Shown: positions 49,543 to 62,762, counted from the first letter of the stretch. The stretch is DNA of 64,000 nt from Eucalyptus grandis (GCF_016545825.1 NC_052616.1:58797278-58861277); one strand, 5' to 3'. Translations and numbers: made by a program. Notes: a model not told the origin generated them from the sequence alone.

Positions 49543-50130
49543 ATTCTTTGTGTCATTCCATGTTACCCCATTTCTAGTGAAACTGAGTCAGATTCTGAGT
49601 CTGAAGATATTTTTCATATATCATTTACATCTCCAGAACCAAGCTTTGACATATTTTCGAGCCAGACTCATTGTCCCCATTTCCCTGTAAAAATCCTCAC
49701 CTCAAAGTTTGTCAAACCAATTACTATCATTGCTCTCATTGATACTGGAGCAAGCTGTTCAATACTAGACACCAAAGTTCTTCCTGAAGAATTCTGGACT
49801 CTTTATATCCGATATTTCAATTCTACCTCAGGAGATACTTTCTCCATGAATGTCAGAACCACCCCCATAACTGTCCAGTTCTTCCCCCAGTGTTCAATAT
49901 CCACAAAAATCTTTGGATCCAGCCTTCCCAACAAAGACTTAATCATTGGTTGGGACATCATGACTCAAATTTCCCAGTTTTGAATCATTCCTAGAAAAGG
50001 TCTTAGGTATAAAGACCAATTCTCTGAGTTCATTAATATTCAAAGACTCTTTTCCATTCAAATGGGTTTATTAGATCCAATCATGCAAAAATTATTGGAA
50101 TCTTGTTCAGAATCCCATTCTGAATTCGCT
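49543..50130 (+). pseudogene. Pararetroviral aspartic protease region
   Basis: In the same frame as the coat part after its stop. The active site 'ALIDTGASCSIL' is encoded at about 49732-49770, and 'LIIGWDIM' (the second conserved protease segment) at about 49940-49965. A TGA at 49981 and a TAG near 50131 interrupt it. Upstream is an acidic Ser/Glu/Asp stretch, as is usual between coat and protease. Confidence 0.75.
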
Positions 50131-50135
50131 TAGAA

Positions 50136-50954
50136 ATGTTCTCATCCTCTATGGGAAAATCCAGAGTTTTTCCAGAGTTTTTTGTCCGCCTTCCATTCAA
50201 AAAGAATGAAGACATCAACCCAACAAAGGCGAGTCATATGGGAATGAAGCCAAAACACTTGGCTTTAGCCCAAAGGGAATGCTCAGAATTATTGAGGCAA
50301 GGCCTTATTGAAATCTCCAATTCTCAATGGGCTTGTGAAGCCTTTTATGTCAATAAGTGTGCCGAGAAGAACAGAGGAAAAATGAGGCTGGTGATCAACT
50401 ATCAACCCCTCAACCTTTTTCTCCAAGATGATAAATTCCTTTTACCATCCAGATATTCCCTATTTACTGGTTTAATCAAGGCCCACATTTATTCTAAATT
50501 CGACCTCAAAGCCGGAATTTGGCAATTGGGCATCCATCCTGAAGACAGATCCAAAACAGGTTTCTATATCCCTAACCAGCATTTCCAGTGGAAAGTTCTT
50601 CATTTTGGTTTAAATGTAGCACCATCCCTTTTCCAAAAGGCCATGTGTCGTATTTTCCAACCAATCTTGTCAAGTGCAGCTGTATATATTGATGACATTC
50701 TGCTCTACAGTCCTGATGAGCAGTCACACTGCCAACTTCTTAAGCAGTTCGCAGAAATCATGAAGAAGCATGGTATTATGCTTTCTCAAAGGAAAATGAA
50801 TATTGCCCAGACAGAAATTGAATTTCTTGGTATGCACCTCAACAAAGGTACATACTATCCAGGGCCACATATCGCTCAAGAATTATTGAAGTTTCCTGAA
50901 GATAACTTCAAGACAAAACAAGTTCAGCAATTTCTTGGGATAACCTCAGACTAA
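50136..50954 (+). pseudogene. Pararetroviral reverse transcriptase
   Basis: 272 open codons with the reverse transcriptase order: 'RLVINYQPLN' (residues 85-94), 'SKFDLKAGIWQ' (120-130), 'FGLNVAPSLFQ' (157-167), catalytic 'YIDD' (184-187) and 'FLG' downstream. This is the domain that copies pregenomic RNA to DNA. It stands in a different frame from the protease, so a frameshift lies between about 50100 and 50200. The ATG given is probably internal to a former polyprotein. The best-preserved domain of the insertion. Confidence 0.85.
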
Positions 50955-51480
50955 AGTAGTTGTTGAGCTTAAGGAGATTATGCAAAATCTTCTACCACTG
51001 CAAATACCATCAACAGGAAAAAGAATCCTTCAAACTGACGCCGGTGATGAATACTGGGCAGCCATCATGTTTGAAGAAATTGATGGTAAGAGACACCTTT
51101 GTGCTCACAAAAGTGGAAAGTTTTCTCAAGCTGAAATGCATATCATTCAACTATCAAAGAAATTCTAGCAGTGAAAATGGAATAAAAAAGTTTTAATTCC
51201 ATCTCATCTGCCATCACTTTCTAGTAGAATTAGACATGGCATCCTTCCCCCAGATGACCAAAGCAGATTCCAAATTCTCAACTACTTCGATGGGCTGAAT
51301 GGTTTTCAAAATACTCTTTTGAAACCAAACATATTCCTGGAAAGAAGCATGTGCTTGCTGACTTCTTGTCAAGACCAAAAGCACCAGCTGAAATCAACAT
51401 GTACATCAAGAGGCCTGCTTTTCATATGCTCAATCATGGAGTGAAATATAAGATTGAGAAGATCAAAGATTTGTCAAGTT
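50955..51480 (+). pseudogene. Pararetroviral RNase H region
   Basis: After a stop at 50952, 'ILQTDAGDEYWAA' (catalytic Asp, about 51028-51065) and 'GKFSQAEMHI' are read from 50980-51168, and 'HIPGKKHVLADFLSR' (the usual end of the domain) at about 51330-51380 in another frame. At least two frameshifts. Confidence 0.75.
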
Positions 51481-51852
51481 GGAAATATCCCCAGGAGATT
51501 ATTTAACAGATCCAGAATGATAGTCTCACTAAGAACCTGGAAAACTCATGTGGCAATGCCACACAGATCTATTCAAATTCAATGGAGGTTCGATTCTTTA
51601 TACTTTCGAGTTAAATTTGAATTATCCATTCATTCATCCCCTTATGTGGAAGGAATATGATTTCCCTGATCAACTAAAGACGTTATTATGGTACTTAACC
51701 AATAAGTACTTAATAGCTATTGAAATTCCAACCAGAAGATTCATTGCCAACCTCACCAGGATATTCTTACTTGGAAGAAAGGTTGAAAAAGTGGTAAGAA
51801 TCTCTTAGACTTTCTAAATTGGTTCCATCATCCTACTCACTGGAAACATCTC

Positions 51853-52470
51853 TTGGAAAAAGAACTGAGAACTGTGACCCCAAATTCTGAAGTCCATACC
51901 ATCCTGTTTTTCCGACGTCCATGGCATTTTTTCAGAAACAATGGTAACATCCTCGACGCTCCACAGGAAATAGGAACTACATCTTATAGACCGTACTTAG
52001 ACAGCCGAGAAGCTCGAATTCACAAAGCTTATCCAAGATTTGTTAGATCTTGTGCATACCAGTACCGAGAACTCCAAAGAATCTTGTGCCAAGAAAACAA
52101 AACCATTCTCGAAGAAATATGGAATAATGTACCCACTACGTGGGATCATTATGATCTAGCACCAGAAGCTAAGGAAGCACTAAGACAATACAGACAAGCC
52201 GCATCATCCCAAGATCATGAAGTGACAAGTGAAGATGATATTGTCAAGTCTATTCAAGACTCCTATGCACGCTTTGGAGGTCCTCTTTCCCAAGATCCTT
52301 ATAATCTAGGACCTTCGTCCTTATCCCAAAACATGGACACATCCTTTTATGCACAGCCATCCAATTGGCCTCAGCCAAGCATTCCTGCCAACACTACAAG
52401 TGACAATACAAACTGGGCTGAAGAAGAAGCATCCCATTGGGCTCATGTAGAAGCATCCTCATCACGATGA
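51853..52470 (+). pseudogene. Pararetroviral downstream open frame, function unknown
   Basis: 205 open codons after the RNase H region; related reading continues from about 51548. It is hydrophilic with a Ser/Gln/Pro/Asn-rich C-terminal third (from about residue 130), and I recognise no domain. A second reading frame after the polymerase is known in some Caulimoviridae; whether this is the same protein is inference. Confidence 0.5.
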
Positions 52471-52787
52471 CTGAACCAAATCCTCTCACCAGAAGACCTT
52501 GAAGCTCTTGAACAAAAATATGAGGAACATCTTCTAGAATGCAGCTCATATGACTCAATCTATAGCTACAATGCTCGTGACGAACGAGACTGTTGAGTCC
52601 GTACAATTTCACTGTAGCAAGTCACTGTTCACTTTTACTGTAGCACTAGGCTAGGGAAAGTATTGTTCACAGTACTGTTACTGTTCATAGTGTGCAAATA
52701 ATTCCCTCCTGGAAGTTTCCGCTGCCTTTGTTTGTATCTGGACCCATGAGCTTGGTCCTTGTGAGTGTCTTTGTGACCTCTTATCGT

Positions 52788-52796
52788 CTATAAAAG
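52788..52796 (+). promoter_or_regulatory. TATA box of the pararetroviral promoter
   Basis: CTATAAAAG in the non-coding part after the last frame, with 'ctgttca(c/t)' motifs repeated four times 95-170 bp upstream (52624-52690). This placement is that of the pregenomic RNA promoter in Caulimoviridae. Activity is unknown. Confidence 0.6.
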
Positions 52797-53039
52797 GCGA
52801 GGAGGGTGTAATGTGTTGGGCAGAGTCCCTTGAAGTAAAGTGAGTGTTTTGTGAAAACATCTCCATGGCTTTCTAAATCCCTCTTTTTCTCCAGCCTAGT
52901 AGGATCCGCCAAGAAATGCAGCTTGGATAGGTTAGAAATGTTTCCATCCTGGCATCTTTGAGTGTCTCTAGGCTCTGAACTAATATTTTTATCAAGTATG
53001 ATAAAAAGGGTAAAATTGATTGTGTCTTCGGAACAAAAA

Positions 53040-53462
53040 TACTATAACGGCTCGATGATTCGTATGTCAAATGGATGTTATACTATTATAGCTCGATGAT
53101 TCTCTTGTCATCTTGAGAAAGAATTGCATGTATACTGGCTCGGTGACTCTATATGTCATCTTGGAGATAGGACGGTATGATTTAATAACTCAATGAATTT
53201 CATGTCATCTTGAGAAGGAATTGCTTGTATACCGGCTCGGTGACTCTATATGTCATCTTGGAGATAGGACGGTATGACCCAACGGTGTGTTATAACGACT
53301 CGATGACTTTATATGCCGTCTTGGAGATAGAACGTTATGTACATGTATGTTATAACGGCTCGATGACTCTATATGTCGTCTCAGAGATAGAACGTTATGC
53401 ATACCCGCTCGATGGTTCTATATGTCATTTGGAGATAGGATAGTACTATCTATATTTCACTT
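53040..53462. repeat. Minisatellite in X2
   Basis: About seven imperfect units of roughly 55-65 bp based on 'cggctcgatgactctatatgtc.tcttggagatag.acg.tatg'. Confidence 0.8.
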
Positions 53463-54589
53463 TGATTGAGGAATCCTGGATGTTGATCGGATTCATAGAT
53501 AGTATTGAATGAAATAACTGAGGAATGGTCTGAGTGACATGTAATCGACTAGGTTGATCGATCGATGTTTCGATATGTGGTAATGATTGGGTGCCTATTG
53601 AACTGTATGGAATTGCAGGTGGAATCTGAGGCCAAGGTAAGTCCTCTGACCTGTGTTGTGCATAGGCAGCCCTTATGGCGTATTGGCTTCCTAATCGAGT
53701 CTTAGGGGGTAGAACTCGCTGAGACATTGTCTCACTGGTTATTGTATAACCATTTTCAGGTCCGTAAATGGTGTTGATAAAGGACCATGAGCCCCAGAGT
53801 TCATGAGGTGAAGCCTGAAGAATCGGTGACCATGTCCGACTAGCTAGTCGTAGGACAACTCTCTTTTGTAGGGAGATGATTCCTTTTGTAAACCTTTGTT
53901 TATAGACTTGTGTGTTTATAAAAAGGTATTTTGTGAAAAATTGGTCCTACTTTTCTATCCCATTGTTTTATTGTCTGGGAATTAATTATATGCTTCCGCT
54001 TGCGTATTAAAATAAATGGGTCGGCAATGCGTTCTGGGACGTCGCTATTTAATCGACCATGCAGGAATGGGCGCGCGCCCGAGGATCGAGGCGTGACAAT
54101 GCAACTACGTGACAATCGAGGGTTGAGTATAGATTGATTATGCTCGGCTATTGATCGGTCATGAAGTGATCATAGATCACTTGCAATGGATCATAGACTG
54201 GTCAAAGATTGGTTGTGGATTGACTCAGTGACCCTACCGTTAGGCTATGCACCCAGCCATGTGCTGGTCAATCCTAGTCATGCACCAGGCCATGAGCTTG
54301 GCCTTATACCAGGCCATGAGCTAGTCCTGCACCCAATTAACTCAGCCCTACACCTAGCCAGTCCTGGTTGTGCGCTGGCCAAGATAAGCCACCAACCGAG
54401 CCACGTCGGATAGGCTTGGCTACATCCAGCATCATCTAGTCATGAATTAGCCATGAACCTTAGTTTGAATAGGGTAGTTAACTACAGATGAACACAAGAA
54501 ACTCTCATCCAATAATGATGTCGCTTACTTCGGTTTCCTTCTCATGTTTGCAAAATGTTCTTTGGAAGTTAGTCCATAAATGAAAAGAA

Positions 54590-54960
54590 TGACCCATCAA
54601 TTTAGGTGGCAAGTTATCCAAGCCAATATCTGCCCAAATCTTAGGCGTTAAATGAGGGCATGACTTGTTGACTTAGGTGGCAAGATAAAGATTTGGCTTG
54701 AAGAACAAGTAGCCTAAGTCATAAGAAACATGCAAGCCAAAATTCAAAGCCAATGGTAACCTCAAATCTTGATTATTTAATGAAGGCATGACTTGTCCAC
54801 TTAGGTGGCAAGATAGAAATTTGCTAATAATTGCTAGGATTGGCTTGGATAACAAGAAAGACTAGAAACATGTGACAAAATCCAAGACCCATGATGATCA
54901 TATCTTGAGCATTTAATGAAAGCATGAGTTGTCCACTTAGGTGGCATGCTAAGGACAGTG
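54590..54960. repeat. Tandem repeat in Y
   Basis: Three units of about 127-138 bp, each with 'catga(c/g)ttgt(t/c)(g/c)acttaggtggca' (about 54660, 54787, 54925) and 'atttaatga.ggcatga'. Confidence 0.7.
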
Positions 54961-56802
54961 TAATGATGGCTAGAGGATTGAATTGGAGAGCAAGTTAAGC
55001 TTAGTCTATCACTATATGATGACACATGAGCTAGGTGGACCAATAAGAAGAGAACACAAAGGGTCCATAATAATTCCCTAAGAACCATAGGGTGCTACAT
55101 CTTCAAAATAGGCTTGCCATAAGAAGTGATCTCATTAGACCACATATAAAGACCATTTAATGAGAGTTGGCCTATAAATAGAAAAACCAACCATTCATTT
55201 ACACATCCTTGACTCATTTCTTCCTCTCCTCTCCTCTCCTCTTGTATGCCTCCCTCTCCCTCTCATCCACACTTGCCCATCGCCCTCTCCATTCAGCCAT
55301 GCCTTGGCAAATTGCCCCTAATTCATCAAGTGTGAGTGAAATTAATAACCCTTAATAAGGTCGATATGCTACGCTATTGAGTTAGGATGTGTGCTTGCCT
55401 ATGCTTTAATGTGTGTATGATAATGAATGTTTTTGTATGATTTGCTCATGTTTTTGGATGCATGAGTCACAATCACGTCTCGAGTCATAGGTCTTTGCAG
55501 CCTTGTATTGACATTTAGGCGTATCCATTCAAGCTGTGAGTTCATTGGTCATGTTCTCATTTGGGCTTAGTTATGTACATGCTAATGATTGTAAGTATGA
55601 TCATGCCACGAGTCACAGATGAGTCTCACTTGGTTTTGGGACCAATGTTAAGGCATGATGGATCCAAACCTTGCTTGGCCTTAGATCAGCATAGAGGCAT
55701 GTTGATTTAAATCTCACTTGGTTTCGGTTCGGCACTAAGAGTGTAGGTCCAAGCCACAAGTTTTGTGTTGCACTCAACATATTAGCAGTTATGATGCTTA
55801 GGGCATGGCACACAGCTTGTATGAGTATGCCTTCAGGCCTTGTTTGCATCTGTTAAAATAAAAGGATAATGAAATGGATTGTGTGATGAATATGTGGTCA
55901 CATAAAGGAGAGATAAATTCTATTAACGCATCTTGGCTATGCCAAGGACAAATCCTTAAGGGGATGGTCTAGGAGCACGCCTCGAAGAGGATAATATCGA
56001 GTTGGAATAAAGATGGTCCAAGAGCAAATGATTACCCCAAATGACAAGTTACGTTGCCTTGTTTATGAGAATAGGAAGCTCTTGAGAGTATGAGATGCGC
56101 GATGCATTCTAGATGCCTAGCCTAAAGCTAGAAGCCCCTAAGAGTATAGGATGCTCGGTGAATTCCGAATACCCAGCTTGAAGTTGGAAGTCCCTAAAAG
56201 TATGGGAAGAACCATCTGAAATGGTTAATGAACATTTTATGCGTGTTGATATATGTTGTTGATTCGTTTATTGACAAGCCGAAGGTAAACTATGGCTTAA
56301 CGGTAACCTGGAAATGATCACATGCATATAGTCGAGATACAACAATAGAATTGCTATTGATTTTCCATCGATGTGGTGGTGCGAGTGTTGTTTGCATGCT
56401 AAATTCAATGACAAGATGTCCTCCTAACTCTAGCTTAGTGGTTTTACTTACTGAATTTTCGACTCATCCCGTTATTTTTCCTTAGATTTGTAGGTATGGA
56501 AGTCTCACCCCGTTGGAGACGAGGTCTCACTAGAGGAGATAGAAATCCCTTGACCTACAACTAGTAGAAGATTAATGTAAAAAAGAAAGTATCTATAGAA
56601 AAAGGACTTGTAAATGTGCTGACATTGAACAAAAATAGTGTGTTTTGCGCTATGTTTTCCTAGCTGCTTGACTGTTGTGTTGTTTGGGAGACAGTTATTG
56701 TACACATATTTAAATGCTCATAATAGATAAAATCGAAAAGAAACGGATCAGCAACATGCCTAAAACGTTGCAATAATAACCCCGTCAGGTCATTACAGAA
56801 TG

Positions 56803-58243
56803 TGTCATGAATTGGGAAGGAAAACAAATGTCTTACGTTGAAAGTTTCAAGAAGTAATAAATGCATCACTCTTTTAGAAATAGTTAGAAGTAATAATTTA
56901 ATGTTAAATTATGTTTGGAGTTTGAGCTCATGTACACTTTACTATTTAGAAGAAGAAATCCTTTATCCCTACAAGACAAACGGGTTCACATATTCTATTA
57001 AGTATATTTAGTTATATTCTGGTGGTGGCCTTCTCCATAAATTATCCAGCAATTTGACATTAAGGACTCTTGCTTCCATATTACTGCAAGAGAACTTCCG
57101 TGTCCTTTTCTGCTGACGAAAGTAAACTGCTCACGAGAGGACGAGGGGTTTCTTCTTGACGGTAGCCGCACGGTGGACTCCTAGGACAGTCGCAAAGGAC
57201 GAAGGACGAAGGACGAAGCCTCGACTTAGTGACGCTCACTTTTGATCGCGGCGTGGAGTTCTATACATGGTGAGTTTTAAATTGCGTTGTTTATTTATTT
57301 TAGACTTAAACCTAAGTGTGAAAAGCATTCGAGCGTATGAGTAATTGTAACCAAAGTAAATCTAAACTTGATCTCACGATGTTCAGGGGCGGGACTTTTA
57401 ACTTAAACTTTCTTCTTAGTTATTTGAAATCGAGATTCATTTTTGTTTGACTCTGACTTATATATCTAGTCATTGTTTCTGAGTGCCCGTCTGCCTCTTG
57501 CATATCACCCATTTGGCTGTCGTTTCCTTCTGTCCATTCCGATTGTTTCTAATGCAAGAAATAGGAGGGTTGGATTCAATGAGAAACCAATTGAGTTTCA
57601 CCGTCGCAGGAAATTTGCGGACGATTCATAGACGAGACCGTGAGATACAATTTTTCGAAACAGGCTCGTCAGTAAAAAGGGATGCTGCAGTTTTCATATG
57701 GTATTCGGACCTCAAAGTCATATCCCCTAGGCGGCATAGTTTAAAAAAAAAAAAATGTATCACGAAACATTAGAGTCACGGCAGTCACATCACATAACTC
57801 AGCTGTAGCTGAATCATGTACAAAGATTGGTCATTTCGTTTATCTAGGTTTGAGGTACCATTGTAGCGCACTTGAAACCTTTTTTTCCACTTAAATTTAA
57901 ATGTATTAGAAGGACGAGGGGGACAAGATACAATTTAACATATAGTTGGGGATAAGTTAGCAATTTCTCTTTGCTTTTGCAGCTTTTCATGTTTATACAA
58001 CGGACTGACTCCAACTCTTTAGTTTGCTTTATTAGAGAGTTAGGACGGATGTCATTGTGAGTGGCATTGCCAGAGGTCTTGGTTGACCAACTAAGTAGAT
58101 ATTGATACTCGAACCAAATCACGTAAATCTTTTGTATCCTTTATTGTTTCTCATTTATTTCTCTGGTTCTCTTGCATTAATTTATTTGCAAGATCTTATT
58201 ATTTCCACATTAATACCACAACATCTAGTAACCATATGCCAAT
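56803..58243. other. Intergenic
   Basis: No gene recognised. A 7-bp unit 'ggacgaa' is repeated three times at about 57198-57218. The open frame at 57483-57773 shows no domain. Confidence 0.4.
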
Positions 58244-59124
58244 TGTGACATCTTGAAATTCGATCCCGTCCCAATAATATGAAATGGGCATTTCGTCAAT
58301 GCGCCTATGGTCATTTTACTCTGAGAGGGCCCCTCACGAGTGGACTAATCTATTAGGTGAAGCCGTTAAGGGATATAAATGCGACAGACTAGAGAATTCG
58401 ATCGGAAATCGACTGCTCGACCATAATAATCGGCAACGGTCAATACGACACCATTATAATCAATTAGTGATCGAATATAGGTCGATTTGACGAAATCATG
58501 TAATTGAATTGCGAGTGATTCCGCGTGATTGCGAAATTCGCATCAAACGGCACTAACCCAATTTTCTATCAAAATTGTACATGAGACATGTAATTGAAAC
58601 CTTGTGATTTTTACAACAAGCGAGAGTCGCCTACGAGTCGGAGATGCACAAACGTGGATAAAAAATTATCGACCACAGGTCAAATGTAATAAAATCCCTA
58701 AAAGCTACCTAATAGGTTAGGTTGTATTAAAATCATGTTTGGTCGATTTTAACCTCGAAATTGAATTCGGTTTCGAAATTCGGATGTTCGAGCGTGTCAT
58801 AATTCATTTTTAGGACATCATCTCATCTTTCAGAGAATTTTTGTCGAGTCCGGGATTTTGCGGAAAAATCAGTTTTCGGCAAAAATAAAAGAAAAATGGA
58901 AATTCGGATGGGAGGATTTTTGTGCTATTTGGATGCCCAAAATGGCTTAATTAGGGAAATTGAAGCTAAATTCTCCATTCGATGGCCACAAGACTTTAGT
59001 GACAAGAAGACATGGATTGATATTTTGGCTAAGCTTGGGATTGGTTGTAGCATTGACTTTCATTTCTCTTTCCTCTCCATCTCCTCATGCGTGCACTTCC
59101 TCTGCCATTCATCCCCTCCCCCCC

Positions 59125-62100
59125 TGTGACACCCCGAACCCTTCGCAAGTCATCACCAGCGCCGATGTTACACCTTATTACCTTTCTTTCTTTCGAAGAA
59201 GTGTCCTAATTCACAGACACATTTTTTTTTTAAAAAAACAAAACAATCGGTCCCAACGCGACTCATTAGCGGAAGCAAACTAAACATCACCATCTATCCC
59301 CCTACCAATCCATGATACCAATACACACCACTAATCACCATCATTTTATAAACAAGCCACGACACTTTATTTACATATATTTCAAGATGGGATTCCCTTC
59401 GGGTCGGTACAACAAAAGGAAAAGCTAGGACTCAGCCACGTCCAGCCTAAAACCTCAAAAAGAAACCCTCGACCCTCAACATCATACGAGCATAAACCCC
59501 CATCAAAAGTGTCGGCTATCTACATCAAAAAGATTCGGCTCATACTCATCGCGCGTAGGTCTCACACCCAACCCGGTGCATCAGGCGGTGGCGGCGGCAA
59601 CATCCCTCGCATAGCTCCATCCCGACGAACGTGCACAGAAATGAACTCCTGAATGACAGGACCCCCAGCCAGGCCTATGTCATACATCACTAGACAGCGT
59701 ACTCGAATAAAAGTCAGTCCGGGAACAGAGGGACAGTCTATCTCAGCACACTCGACCTCTACATCGGACGGCAGACCATAAAACACACCACTCGTGACGG
59801 CAGGAAGCGGCATACTACTAATCTGAAATGTTATCCCTAAAAGGGGTGAGTACAACCACTCAGCAGATAAGGAAATCCAATAACAACTCAATGCATCATG
59901 CAATCATACATGCATTGCAGGCATTACTTACCTTGAAGCCATGCGCATACTATCATGCATCATCGTATCAATTTATAACACATACATGTGTATCATCGTC
60001 GTATTATACATGTCATTATCATCATGACATCATCACATTACACATATCATGTTATATATCATTATCATTATCATCACCATGCATATCATCATGCATATCA
60101 TATCATCCTCATCATTTTGCATATCATCACGCATATCATATCATGCATATCATATCATGGGTGATCATCATATCACATCACATATCATCATCATCATAAT
60201 CATGCATATCATATCATGGGTGATCATCATATCACATCACATATCATCATCATCATCATGCATATCATCATGCATATATATCATGCATATCATATCATGA
60301 TTTAATTTTCAACTTTATCTTTAAAATTTGATCACCACATCACCCATTTCTCAATCATCAATTTCATCATCCCTTCGGGCAAAGACCTCCGACAGGGTTC
60401 CCAGCATTCCAGCCATCCCATGGCCACCGGGCTTCCGGCCCCCCACAGTCCAGGCATCTCGCATCTCAACTAGCATCATGAGGCATTCTCTTCGGGCAGA
60501 AACCTCCGACAGGGCTTCCGGCATTTACACTCCCTGGCCGGGCATCCCGCACCCCAAATCCTGGCATCGCGAGGCATTCCTTTCGGGCAAAGACCTCCGA
60601 CAAGGCTTCCGGCCCCCCACATTCCGGGCATCCTGAATCTCCCAGGGAATTTCGGCAATGATCTATACATTCTGGCCATCATCCTCCACCACAACCACTT
60701 CCTCATTTACCATCATTCACATATACCATTTATTTATCTCAATTTAACATGGCAATTGGCATGGTATCAAACAAATCACACTTGACATGGAATTCACACT
60801 TGCATCTCAATTCATATGTCATACACATGCCAAAACTTTATCCCATACACATCTCAATTCAATACATGTACAAGGACCATGTCATACGCATACCAAGACT
60901 TTATCACATATACATCTCAATACAATACATGTGCAAAGACCTCATCACACATATGCCACACAAATAGAATTGAATCCATGGCCAAAATAAAAATCCATTT
61001 TATTTTATTATTCTTTTATTATTCTTTTATTATTATTTATATATTTATTTTATTATTTAATATCAAAGAATTCCCAAAATTACAAAAATCCAAGAAATTA
61101 TTAAACAACCCATATGATGATATTTACTTGCAAAATTCATGGCCAATATGAATTTTTTTACCAAATTCCACAATTTTCCAAAACATCCTATGACTCTCGG
61201 ATTTAAACCAAATGCACAGTTTCCAAATAAATTCAATTAAAATATTTATTCGTCCTCCGAAACTTACGAAATTTTACAGGGTGATAGCCAAGACATTTTC
61301 GTACATCTTTCATGAAGAACTCCAAGTCAAATTCCTTATAAATTATTTTATTTAACCTCACGAAGCTTCTAGAACCCTTACCGCATCGTCCAGAATACAC
61401 ATCTCCGAAATACTGAGATTTAACCTACCTATCCTCTTTCGTTTCTTCTGAAATTCGGATATGTCATGTATCAAGGTGTCCTTTACACGTTTCATGAAGG
61501 GATCTAGGTTAAATAACTAAATTATAGTCGTCTTTTAAGTCCTTGAAGTCTCGGGTGTCTCGGAACACATCACCAGAATCATCGTCTCCAAGATCTAGCC
61601 GATTTACTTGGCTATACTTGTTCATTTCTCTTAAAATTTGATTATGTTGTATTTTAAGATGTTACATACAACTTTCATGAAGACAACGAAGTGAGATCTC
61701 CAACATAAATCAACATGCAATCAAGAAATCAACAAGAGGTCAATGAAGATTTCGCAGATCTAGGGTCTCCGTATGATAGAACTTTTGACCCCTCAAATAT
61801 CCATCGTTTTCTACGAAATTTCAGTATGTAATACTAAAAGATGTTAGCTTAAACTTTCATGAAGACACCGAAGCCAAAATCGGACTCCAAACACACATGC
61901 AAGCTCGAACAAGCTACTGACTTCCACAAACCGAACAAGAACAGTCACACGGCTTGAAAATAAGCAACTCTTACCTCGGTTTTTCGCACAAATCACACCT
62001 AAATCGAACATGCAACCACCAAAACAAACATGCAAGAGAAGTTACGGACTCCACTTGCCTCTAAGATGGACAAACGACGGTGTACGGCGGACGGACACGG

Positions 62101-62762
62101 CGGCGACGGCGACTCCTTCCTTCCTCCTCCTCTCGGCCGCTCCTCCTCTCTCTCGCACACCTCTCTCTCTCTCACGATTTCTCTCTCTCGGCCAAATGAG
62201 CAAAGAACCGGCCACCCTCTCTCTCTCCTTCCCTCTTATACTCCCTAAAGCTCATGATTAGTAATGATTACTTTGCCTAAAAACCAACCAATGCATGCTC
62301 TTGCCCTTTGCCACTTGTCACATTGGATTTTTAAACTTTATTGGGCTTGGGCTTTGGAGTTGGGCCATCCGGCCACTCCTCCTTGGGCTGGTCGACAGCC
62401 TTCTTGGGCTCTAATGGGCCGACTAGCTTGGCCCACCAAGCTTTAGGCTAATGGGCCCAAGGCCCATTTCGAAAATTCAACCCCTTTTTCCTTCTTCTTT
62501 TTTTTGAAATTATTTTTATAAATATTCTTGAATTCCAAATTTTTATCTCAGCCAAAGTCTTGGGATATTCTTGTTCATTGAAATTTAAATCATATGGCCA
62601 AGCATAGATTATTAATCTATTAAATCTAAATTTCCACAATCACAAGCACAAATCATCAAATTAAAAAGACTAATGGCTAAAACATAAGCCATGGAAATTT
62701 ATCACCTAATTAAAGACTTTAACACACCTTAAGGCTTGGCTTTGAATTTCTGGGATGCCACA
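59125..62762 (-). mobile_element. LTR-type element Z inserted in X3
   Basis: Starts TGTGACACCCCG and ends GGGATGCCACA (near-perfect inverted ends), with CCCCC on both sides (59120-59124, 62763-62767). In reverse it starts TGTGGCATCCC, close to the X family start, and has a GA-rich tract at 62100-62230, so minus is the probable sense. 3.6 kb without gag or pol. Frames inside (59562-61151, 61844-62446) carry no domain. Confidence 0.7.
60000..60960. repeat. Three tandem arrays in element Z
   Basis: 60000-60300: degenerate (CAT)n with 'catatcatcatcatcatgcat' units. 60365-60640: three units of about 115 bp with 'ttcgggca(a/g)a.acctccgaca(g/a)gg'. 60780-60960: about three units of 65-70 bp with 'catctcaat.caatacatgt'. 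Confidence 0.75.

Larger units (their letters stand above)
48810..52985 (+). mobile_element. Endogenous pararetrovirus (Caulimoviridae type), partial
   Basis: About 4.2 kb inserted in X2. In order: coat-protein C-terminus with zinc knuckle, aspartic protease, reverse transcriptase, RNase H, a further open frame, and a TATA-containing non-coding region. The order coat-PR-RT-RH without integrase is that of plant pararetroviruses. The movement protein and most of the coat protein are missing, and stops and frameshifts separate the domains, so it cannot act as a virus. A genus such as florendovirus is possible but not shown. Boundaries are estimated from where X1 homology stops. Confidence 0.8.
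46827..54098 (+). mobile_element. Solo LTR of family X, copy X2, inserted in Y
   Basis: Starts TGTAACATCC and ends GCGTGACA like X1. Flanks are ACGCA (46822-46826) and ATGCA (54099-54103), a 5-bp target duplication with one C-to-T change. The homology with X1 runs to about 48.8 kb and resumes about 52.99 kb; between them lies the pararetrovirus. The frames at 47686-48145 (both strands) lie in the CT-rich part and are not genes. Confidence 0.75.
46424..56797 (+). mobile_element. LTR Y, interrupted by X2
   Basis: Outer element of a nest. It starts TGTAACATCCACG and ends GGTCATTACA, with the 5-bp repeat GAATG at 46419-46423 and 56798-56802. Without the insertion (46827-54103) about 3.1 kb remain, with no coding domain, so it is read as a solo LTR. 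The left part is full of 'ggccatgga' / 'tgaccat(g/a)g' motifs (46440-46800); the right part holds tandem repeats at 54590-54960 and a (CTCCT)n run at about 55218-55240. Open frames inside (54186-55849) show no domain. Confidence 0.75.
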
